From: Spirochaetia bacterium
GTDB lineage: Bacteria; Spirochaetota; Leptospirae; Leptospirales; Leptonemataceae
Length of the DNA: 6,384 nt
Assembly: GCA_016195395.1 (NCBI GenBank)
Contig: JACPZR010000342.1
Coordinates: 1 to 6,384, forward strand
Reading direction: 5' to 3'
The notes beneath the pieces are model-generated. The model had not been told where the DNA came from and did not search any database. It was given only the letters and a program-made list of their open reading frames with translations. Below are positions 1 through 5,017 of this stretch, piece after piece. Every line of letters starts with the position of its first letter. The stretch's first letter is position 1. The translations under genes were made by a program, and so were the position numbers.

Positions 1-1268
1 ACAAATGAAATGGCCATGGAGACAACCACGGCAATCGCCATAGGTGTAAAGAGAGAACGCGACACGCCGGTCAAAAGAAGAATGGGGACAAAGACGATCA
101 TAATCGCCAGCGTCGCTATCAGCATAGGCGGACCAACCTGGAGCGTCCCTTCCAATACAGCTTCGGCTTTTGATTTTCCCTCTTCCATCTCGCGGTGAAT
201 ATTTTCAATTACGACCGTCGCGTTATCCACCAGCATCCCCACGGCAAGAGCAAGGCCGCCCAGAGTCATAACGTTCAGCGTCTGCCCCGCAAAGTCCATA
301 AACACGATGGTTCCAAGCATGGACAGCGGGATGGCCACGGCCACAATCAAAGTGGAACGCGGGCTTCCCAGGAACGCAAGAATCATGAGCGCGGTCAACA
401 GGGCGGCAAGCCCCGCTTCCTTTACAACGCCCTCCACCGAGGCCCGCACGAAAACCGACTGGTCGAAGAGCTGGTCAATGTGAAGCGACTCTGGAAGTGT
501 TGTCTGGATTTTGGGGAGTGTTTCTTTGACGCGGGCGGCCACATCAAGCGTCGACGCGCTTCCTGATTTGAGGACTGTCAGCAGGCTCCCGCGCCGGCTG
601 TTTTCACGGACGATGTTCGTCTGAACCGCAAATCCATCCTTGACTTGGCCAACGTCACGGAGCGTTACCACGCCCCCTTTGAAAGTCCCCAACGGAATGT
701 CGTTCATGGCGTCCACGAGTTCAGGGCTGGAATTGAGATGAACGTTATATTCACGCCGGCCGATCTTGATAGATCCGGACGGGAGGATCAAGTTCTGCGA
801 ATTCACGGCGCGGACAACGTCCATGGGCGTCAGATTCCGCGCATAGATGGAGGGCATGTCCAGGTCTACCATGATCTGGCGCACCTTGCCGCCGTACGGG
901 GATGGGACTGACGCCCCTTGGACTGTGGACAGCTGCGTCCGGATGAAGTTCAGCGAATAGTCAAAGAGCTCCTGCTCTGACAAGAGCGGGCTCGTGCTGA
1001 CAAGCTGCAAGATGGGAACATCGGAGGCGCTGTATTTGAGGATGAGCGGCGGCGTGATTCCCGGAGGGAGACTCTTCAAAACGGTCATGGAGCTTGACGT
1101 CAGCTGTGCCACAGCCGCTTCCGTCTTGGCGCCGGGCTGCAAGAAGACTTTGATCACCGATATCCCGTTCATGGACTGAGATTCCATGTGCTCAATGTCG
1201 TTGACCACGGTGGTGAACGCCCGTTCCGATATGGTAACGATCCTGCCCTCCATCTCCTGCGCCGGCAT
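1..1268 (-). CDS. RND efflux permease (HAE1/AcrB-like), missing N-terminus, C-terminus beyond left edge
   Basis: This inner-membrane proton-driven efflux pump subunit would normally work with a periplasmic adaptor and a TolC-like channel. The visible 422 codons read without frameshift. Residues 1-270 are the periplasmic porter domain (QEMEGRIVTISERAF near the start). TM2 lies at about 285-300, TM3 at 305-323, TM4 at 332-355 with LGGLALAVGMLVDNATVVIE, and TM5 at 381-402 (IVFVPILLLTGV); TM6 starts near 407. Family similarity begins at WSYSG just upstream (1269-1283). The roughly 45 residues that should precede it, including TM1, cannot be found in any minus-strand frame up to the neighbouring gene. 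The same frame is closed by TAA at 1350-1352 and has no ATG, GTG or TTG before the Met at 1268; no good ribosome binding site precedes that Met. In TM4 the usual Asp-Asp pair of the proton relay reads Asp-Asn (222-227). The family is certain. Whether the gene is functional, truncated or a pseudogene is open. Confidence 0.9.
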   Translation of the reverse strand, partial: MPAQEMEGRIVTISERAFTTVVNDIEHMESQSMNGISVIKVFLQPGAKTEAAVAQLTSSSMTVLKSLPPGITPPLILKYSASDVPILQLVSTSPLLSEQELFDYSLNFIRTQLSTVQGASVPSPYGGKVRQIMVDLDMPSIYARNLTPMDVVRAVNSQNLILPSGSIKIGRREYNVHLNSSPELVDAMNDIPLGTFKGGVVTLRDVGQVKDGFAVQTNIVRENSRRGSLLTVLKSGSASTLDVAARVKETLPKIQTTLPESLHIDQLFDQSVFVRASVEGVVKEAGLAALLTALMILAFLGSPRSTLIVAVAIPLSMLGTIVFMDFAGQTLNVMTLGGLALAVGMLVDNATVVIENIHREMEEGKSKAEAVLEGTLQVGPPMLIATLAIMIVFVPILLLTGVSRSLFTPMAIAVVVSMAISF

Positions 1269-1320
1269 GCCTGAATAAGACCAGATCCTGTATGAGCCGG
1301 CCCACGTTGTAGTGATGTGG

Positions 1321-1335
1321 GCGGGTTGGACCCGC
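1321..1335. repeat. Short perfect hairpin upstream of the truncated RND gene
   Basis: GCGGGT-TGG-ACCCGC is a perfect 6-bp inverted repeat with a 3-base loop. It lies 53 bases before the first usable ATG of the RND permease and 38 bases before the point where RND similarity begins. No T-run follows on either strand, so it is not a standard terminator. It could be a leader structure or a remnant at a rearrangement junction. The inverted repeat is seen directly; the role is unknown. Confidence 0.4.
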
Positions 1336-1349
1336 TGCAGCAGGCTCGA

Positions 1350-1673
1350 TTAGGAAAGGGGTGGGGGAGGAATCGCGTACTGAACGGCTGTAATGGGAGA
1401 GGGAAAGGATATCCGAGCGGGGAACCAGGATTGAGACAATGCCTGTTCCAGTCTGGGAGGAGCTACCTGGGAGGCGGCCTCCGGTGCGGCAGCTGTCGAC
1501 CCCAGTTCCTGGAATGAACGGCTGTCAAGGCAGCAGGGCTTTTTTGTTTCCACCAGGAATTTGATTTCGTTGGCTCTCTTCTCTTTGGCGAGAGCAAGGC
1601 GTGCGGGTGAGTTGAACGGCAGGGCGCAGGCAACACCGATCAAGATCGCAGCAATTTGTGTGGTGGGCCGCAC
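1350..1673 (-). CDS. Doubtful small secreted protein (about 107 aa)
   Basis: From a GTG at 1671-1673 an ORF of 107 codons runs to TAA at 1350-1352. It begins MRPTTQIAAILIGVACALPF (GTG read as Met) and continues NSPARLALAK. This has the shape of a type I signal peptide: a basic start, a hydrophobic core, then a possible ALA cleavage site. The rest is charged at first (KEKRANEIKFLVETKK), then rich in Ala, Pro and Ser, and ends in PPPPLS. I recognise no domain. The same frame extends upstream to a TTG at 1710-1712. No convincing ribosome binding site is visible at either start. It lies between namZ and the RND gene on the same strand and shares the RND reading frame, so it could be chance coding or the remnant of another gene. 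Confidence 0.3.
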   Translation of the reverse strand: MRPTTQIAAILIGVACALPFNSPARLALAKEKRANEIKFLVETKKPCCLDSRSFQELGSTAAAPEAASQVAPPRLEQALSQSWFPARISFPSPITAVQYAIPPPPLS

Positions 1674-1710
1674 AACTGACAGGATAACGTGGCCCGCTGG
1701 GTACGACAAC

Positions 1711-1733
1711 AAAAAAACAGGCCGACGTCCGTT
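1711..1733 (-). terminator. Weak rho-independent terminator candidate after namZ
   Basis: On the minus strand, immediately at the namZ stop codon, AACGG can pair with CC-T-GTT (one bulged T) around a seven-base loop. It is followed directly by a run of seven T. The T-run and its place right after a stop codon fit a terminator, but the stem is short and bulged, so read-through toward the RND gene is possible. Confidence 0.35.
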
Positions 1734-3076
1734 CAGTAGAGACGCACGGGTTTCGTCAGCGCTTCAAAATCTTCGCCGTCTTTTAAGAAGGTCCGTCGGA
1801 ACTGCGCGAACGGGATGTTTTGAGTAACTGCGTCTCGGAACGTGGAATTTCCCCAGAGCATATCAATGAAATATCGGTCCGCGCTTTTGCGAAACCATAG
1901 ATATCCCGGATGCAGTTTCATGACGATCCGTATGTACTCGTAGCCGGTCTGGATGGGATCAAAATCTCTCGACACAGGTATGATTTGAACTCCGTGGCAG
2001 ACCTGTCCGCGATACTCAGAGGCAGACGGTGTGAACGTTACCTCTCCGATGTTGACGCCCGGGAGACCCAAAGCCCGGAGCTCCTTGATGACGTCCGCTG
2101 CCTTGAGCCATGGCGCCCCCGAATACACAAAGGGCCTTGTTGTGCCGCGTCCCACGCTGTAGTTGGCGGCTTCAAAGAAAACAAGAGCAGGGTAGGCAAG
2201 CGCGGCTTCAAAGGATGGAATGTTCGGCGAAGGGTTGACCCACGTGTAGGCAGCTTGGGAGGCGTCGTCGCTTCTCTCGTAGCCGGCGGCCAGCACCACA
2301 CTCACGCGCAGTTTCCGCAGGCGCGTCACGGCCATGTAGAGAGCGTACTCTCCCGGCGTCTGCGAATAGATGTACGGAACCGGCGCATAGCTGATGAAGC
2401 TCCGCTGCGGCTCTTCCAGAAAGGCGCCCTGCGCCCGCCAGAAACCGTACGGATTGGCCCGGTCAAGAATCATGACTTCAATGTTCTGTTCTTCCGCCGC
2501 TTCAAGAATGTAGGTTAGAGTGCTGACGTAGGTGTAGCATCGGACCGGGAGGTTGTGGATATCGACAACGATAACGTCAATTCCGGCCAGGTCCTCCGCG
2601 CTGGGTTTTCTCTTCTTTGAATACAGACTCAACACGCGCATCCCGGTGTCTTTGTCCTGGCGCATGCCGTCTTCCAGAACGCGGTCCTCAAAGCCGTAGA
2701 GTCCGTGTTCGGGTTCCAAAAGGAGGACAGGACGCAGGCCGGACTTGATCATGAGGTCCAGGCCGCGTTCCAAGTTTTGATCCAATCCCGTCGCATTTGT
2801 CAAGAGCGCGAACGATCGTCCCCGCAGGAGAGCAAACGCATCCGAGTGCATCAAATCCAGCCCGGAAAATACCCTCTTATCAGAGGCGGCCAAAAGCGAC
2901 GTCCGTGAATAGATCGAGGGCCAATGCCCTTTGGGCAGCTCGTAGAGCACGATCCGCCCGCCATCTACCTGGCGGACCTTGAAATTGGAGTTGGGCACTG
3001 CGCTTCTGCAGAATGGAAACGAGAAAATAAGAAACAGAGCGGCTGCCCGCGCCAGTTCTCCGCTCTGGAGCTTCAT
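1733..3076 (-). CDS. namZ: DUF1343 / NamZ-like exo-beta-N-acetylmuramidase, exported
   Basis: Known NamZ enzymes remove terminal N-acetylmuramic acid from peptidoglycan fragments, usually for wall recycling. The chosen ATG gives 447 residues, starting MKLQSGELARAAALFLIFSF, a signal peptide with probable cleavage near residue 26. Family motifs follow in order: LTNATG (92-97), EPEHG (121-125, holding the likely catalytic Glu/His), DIHNLPVRCYTYVSTL (172-187, normally DIQDVGARFYTY), ILDRANPYG (203-211), PSPNIP (282-287) and GRGTTRPF (309-316). The C-terminal domain follows with FTPSASEYRG and HGVQI. A longer frame from GTG 3250 would add 58 basic, unstructured residues ahead of the signal peptide and overlap the divergent gene by 92 bases, so I reject it. 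The ribosome binding site at 3076 is poor. The family assignment is strong. Activity is inferred from the family, and the symbol is by homology only. Confidence 0.9.
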   Translation of the reverse strand: MKLQSGELARAAALFLIFSFPFCRSAVPNSNFKVRQVDGGRIVLYELPKGHWPSIYSRTSLLAASDKRVFSGLDLMHSDAFALLRGRSFALLTNATGLDQNLERGLDLMIKSGLRPVLLLEPEHGLYGFEDRVLEDGMRQDKDTGMRVLSLYSKKRKPSAEDLAGIDVIVVDIHNLPVRCYTYVSTLTYILEAAEEQNIEVMILDRANPYGFWRAQGAFLEEPQRSFISYAPVPYIYSQTPGEYALYMAVTRLRKLRVSVVLAAGYERSDDASQAAYTWVNPSPNIPSFEAALAYPALVFFEAANYSVGRGTTRPFVYSGAPWLKAADVIKELRALGLPGVNIGEVTFTPSASEYRGQVCHGVQIIPVSRDFDPIQTGYEYIRIVMKLHPGYLWFRKSADRYFIDMLWGNSTFRDAVTQNIPFAQFRRTFLKDGEDFEALTKPVRLY

Positions 3077-3084
3077 GGGAACAA

Positions 3085-3109
3085 GATCGGCCGCGGGCCG
3101 GTGCCGATC
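3085..3109. repeat. Inverted repeat in the namZ leader
   Basis: GATCGGC (3085-3091) and GCCGATC (3103-3109) are perfect 7-bp inverted arms around an 11-base GC-rich loop that itself contains CCGCGG. The near arm ends 8 bases upstream of the namZ ATG. In the transcript the structure would sit over the ribosome loading region, which could explain the absence of a clear Shine-Dalgarno. Alternatively it is a protein binding site serving both divergent genes. The repeat is seen directly; the role is inferred. Confidence 0.45.
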
Positions 3110-3114
3110 AAGCG

Positions 3115-3130
3115 CAAGTCGGACTTGACC
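3115..3130 (+). promoter_or_regulatory. Palindrome overlapping a -35-like box in the divergent intergenic region
   Basis: CAAGTC-G-GACTTG (3115-3127) is a 13-base palindrome with 6-bp arms. Its right arm overlaps TTGACC (3125-3130), a good match to a sigma-70 -35 element pointing at the receiver-like gene. I see no good -10 box at the expected distance, so the promoter itself is weakly supported. A repressor site at this place would be geometrically sensible. Confidence 0.3.
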
Positions 3131-3158
3131 CGGCAGCTTTTCAGCGGGAAGCGGATGT

Positions 3159-4094
3159 GTGCGGCAGTTTCCAGTACTCGTGGGTTTTGGTTTGAGTGTA
3201 GAAGACCTGCGCCTTGTGGAGGCCTTGGCCCGCACTGTACCCTTGCGCACGGTTCAGGGGAATGACCCGCGCGCCCTTGCCTCGGGGCTCAACCTTGTGG
3301 AGGAGGGAAGCATCTCGCTTTTGAATGATCTGGCCGGCTGGGGCCTCCCCGTCATTGTTCTCGCAGGAGCCCAGGCGCCGGCGCACCTCTCGTCTGCGGT
3401 CAGGCAGGCCGGCGTAGCGGGATTCTTTCAGATGCCTGGTCCCCATGATCCAGTCACGTTTCCGCCGCTGGAACTACCCCCACGGACTGGGAGCGCCATT
3501 CTCCTTGTGGAAGACAAACCGCTCCGCTCCATGTACCGACAGGTGCTCTGTTTCGCGGGATATGATGCGCGGACAGATCTCATGGCTCCGGAAGACGTTA
3601 CATCCGCCGTGCGCGACTGCGGGAGCCGCGGGCAGCCGTGCCTTGCGGTCATTGACGTTGACATGGAGGGAGCAAACATCCGCCTTCTTCTGCGCCAGCT
3701 GCGCGACCTCTTTGCCGCCGTCCCTCAGCTCCGGAAAACCGCCGTGCTGGTCCTCAAGGACTTTGAGCGCCCCGGTTTTGATCCCCGGCTTTTGTCGTCG
3801 GATATTCGTCCCCTGACGCGACGCGTCTTTCACCCGGAAGAAGGCCTTCTTGCGCTCCTCGAGGGTCTGGTGCTGCCGCCCTTGGACCTGCGTCTGGAAC
3901 GGGACTCTGTGGATCTGCCCCAGGTGTTGAACCAGGAACGGTCGCTTCTTTTGGAATCGCCCGCACCCGCCATACGGAACGTAGCTCTGGCCTCCGCTGC
4001 GTTCTCGCGCGCGCTTCCTTTTTTGTGGCTCTACGAACTGGCGTCTATGGACAGCCGGAAGGGGGTGGTCCTCGCCGATGTTTCAAGAGATTGA
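3159..4094 (+). CDS. Tandem receiver-like (response-regulator-fold) protein
   Basis: This is a 311-residue soluble protein with two receiver-like domains and no recognisable output domain. Domain 1 (about 5-93) keeps the fold pattern (PVIVLAG at 64-70, then AVRQAGVAGFFQMP at 80-93) but lacks the acidic pocket. Domain 2 (about 112-239) reads AILLVEDKPLRSMYRQVL, with acidic residues E118/D119 and a plausible phospho-acceptor D166 in LAVIDVDM. The usual Thr/Ser is replaced by K200, and the conserved Lys aligns with Arg in TRRVFHPEE, so it is degenerate. The tail LPFLWLYELASMDSRKGVVL (287-306) resembles the start of a PATAN-type helix-strand element but stops soon after. GTG at 3159 is the first possible start after an in-frame TGA at 3126; GGGA at 3146-3149 may serve as ribosome binding site. 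It overlaps thiL by 17 bases, implying cotranscription. A signalling or scaffold role is inferred. Confidence 0.75.
   Translation: MRQFPVLVGFGLSVEDLRLVEALARTVPLRTVQGNDPRALASGLNLVEEGSISLLNDLAGWGLPVIVLAGAQAPAHLSSAVRQAGVAGFFQMPGPHDPVTFPPLELPPRTGSAILLVEDKPLRSMYRQVLCFAGYDARTDLMAPEDVTSAVRDCGSRGQPCLAVIDVDMEGANIRLLLRQLRDLFAAVPQLRKTAVLVLKDFERPGFDPRLLSSDIRPLTRRVFHPEEGLLALLEGLVLPPLDLRLERDSVDLPQVLNQERSLLLESPAPAIRNVALASAAFSRALPFLWLYELASMDSRKGVVLADVSRD
4057..4065 (+). promoter_or_regulatory. Ribosome binding site candidate for thiL inside the upstream gene
   Basis: GGAAGGGGG lies 12 bases before the ATG at 4078, within the last codons of the receiver-like gene. The spacing is slightly long. No ATG, GTG or TTG occurs in the thiL frame between this site and 4078, so it supports 4078 as the start. 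Confidence 0.45.
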
Positions 4095-4974
4095 CGTTAT
4101 ACGGCTCTTCTATCCCCAGGAAGATGCGTCGCACTTGGATGACTGCGCGGAAATCCCTGTTCAGGGCAGCGGCGTTTCTCTTGTGACCACGGATTCCATG
4201 ACGGAAGGGACGCACTTTCGGCTCGACTGGTCGTCGCCGGAGGACCTGGCGCGTAAGCTCTTTCATTCCAATCTGTCCGACCTTGCGGCCAGCGGAGCGC
4301 GTGGAACGTGGGCGCTTCTCACCTTGGGAATTCCCCCGCACATCGGAATGGATTTTCTCAAGAGCTTTGCGGACACGCTGCTCTCTTGTCTCAAGCGTCA
4401 TGGCGTGAGGTTGATTGGAGGGGATTCGTACCGGTCGGTCAAACTGGATCTGGGTATGACGATGGCGGGCCGGGCAGGGCGTCGTTTGGAGCGTGCGGGC
4501 GGCCGCGCGGGGGATGCCCTCTATGTTACGGGCGAGCTGGGGCTTTCTTTGGCCGGATTCCGCTCCCTTTCGGGAACGCTCGCGCTCCCTGCGGACCTGG
4601 ACGCACGGGCCCGGAAGAAGCATCTGGCCCCTGAATCACGCGCGGAGTGGGGTGTTCTCTTGGCGGACGAAGGGCGTGTGCACGCCTGCATGGACATAAG
4701 CGACGGGCTGGTGGAGGATGCGCCAAGACTTGCGGGCGCGTCCGGGCTTTCCCTCGAGATTGACCTCGAAGACATTCCCGTTCCCGGCGGCCTTTCCACG
4801 TTTCTCCCCCCGGAACAGGTGGCCCAAAGCGGAGAAGAGTACGAGCTTTTGTTTCTGGGCGATCCCGGCCTCACATTCTCCTTTCCAGTCACGGTCATTG
4901 GCCGAGCCGTGGCCTTGGGACAAAGCCCGGTGGCATTCCGCCATTCAGGGGTGGAGACCATTCTACAATTTTGA
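4078..4974 (+). CDS. thiL: Thiamine-monophosphate kinase
   Basis: ThiL phosphorylates thiamine monophosphate with ATP to give thiamine diphosphate, the last step of thiamine cofactor synthesis, in the cytoplasm. The product has 298 residues, somewhat shorter than the roughly 325 of E. coli ThiL. Motifs of the PurM/ThiL fold appear in order: DDCA (21-24, usually GDDCA; the Gly is replaced by Leu), TTDSMTEGTHF (37-47), NLSDLAASGA (65-74), IGGD (113-116), GDALYVTGELG (145-155), DISDGL (206-211) and SGEEYELLF (251-259, normally GEDYEL). The metal- and nucleotide-binding acidic residues are therefore present. The N-terminus is a few residues shorter than usual, because the gene starts inside its neighbour and has no earlier in-frame start. 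No other thiamine gene is in view; it sits between two signalling genes in an apparent operon. Confidence 0.95.
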   Translation: MFQEIDVIRLFYPQEDASHLDDCAEIPVQGSGVSLVTTDSMTEGTHFRLDWSSPEDLARKLFHSNLSDLAASGARGTWALLTLGIPPHIGMDFLKSFADTLLSCLKRHGVRLIGGDSYRSVKLDLGMTMAGRAGRRLERAGGRAGDALYVTGELGLSLAGFRSLSGTLALPADLDARARKKHLAPESRAEWGVLLADEGRVHACMDISDGLVEDAPRLAGASGLSLEIDLEDIPVPGGLSTFLPPEQVAQSGEEYELLFLGDPGLTFSFPVTVIGRAVALGQSPVAFRHSGVETILQF

Positions 4975-5008
4975 GGCCGACCCGGCCCAGTAACGGCCGA
5001 TACTATAT

Positions 5009-5012
5009 AGGA
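5009..5012 (+). promoter_or_regulatory. Shine-Dalgarno of the SpoIIE-type phosphatase gene
   Basis: AGGA stands 5 bases before the ATG at 5018, in an AT-rich patch (TACTATATAGGATAG) that contrasts with the GC-rich surroundings. The 43-base gap after thiL shows no terminator. The patch resembles a -10 box, but transcription from it would start at about the ATG, so I read it as an unstructured ribosome entry site. Confidence 0.5.
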
Positions 5013-5017
5013 TAGCC

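Larger units (their letters stand above)
1269..1732. other. Gap of about 460 bases between namZ and the RND permease
   Basis: No confident gene is seen on either strand. The stretch contains a terminator-like site just after namZ (1711-1733), one doubtful small secreted ORF (1350-1673, minus), a G-rich plus-strand tract (1353-1370) and a hairpin (1321-1335). The part nearest the RND gene (1284-1349) occupies the place where the missing N-terminus of that pump should be, but its translation in all three minus frames shows no RND N-terminal signature. The plus strand is unusually purine-rich from about 1350 to 1440. Confidence 0.5.

Noticed and set aside
195..911. Plus-strand open frames (195-566, 645-911)
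   Set aside because: They are antisense to the clearly coding RND permease; the products are His/Arg-rich with no domain character.
1514..1546. Plus-strand GGCTGTCAAGGCAGC followed by a T-run, considered as a terminator
   Set aside because: The stem is only 4 bp (GCTG/CAGC), is separated from the T-run by several bases, and no plus-strand gene ends upstream of it.
1910..2518. 202-residue plus-strand open frame
   Set aside because: It lies antisense within namZ, whose family motifs are continuous on the minus strand across this whole stretch.
3077..3250. Longer namZ beginning at GTG 3250
   Set aside because: The extra 58 residues are basic and low in structure, would precede an evident signal peptide, and would overlap the divergent gene by 92 bases.
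4045..4623. 192-residue minus-strand open frame
   Set aside because: It is antisense to thiL, whose motifs are intact; the product is basic and shows no domain.
5001..5010. AT-rich TACTATATAG considered as a -10 promoter box for the phosphatase
   Set aside because: A transcript from it would begin at about the start codon and no suitable -35 box stands at 16-18 bases upstream.
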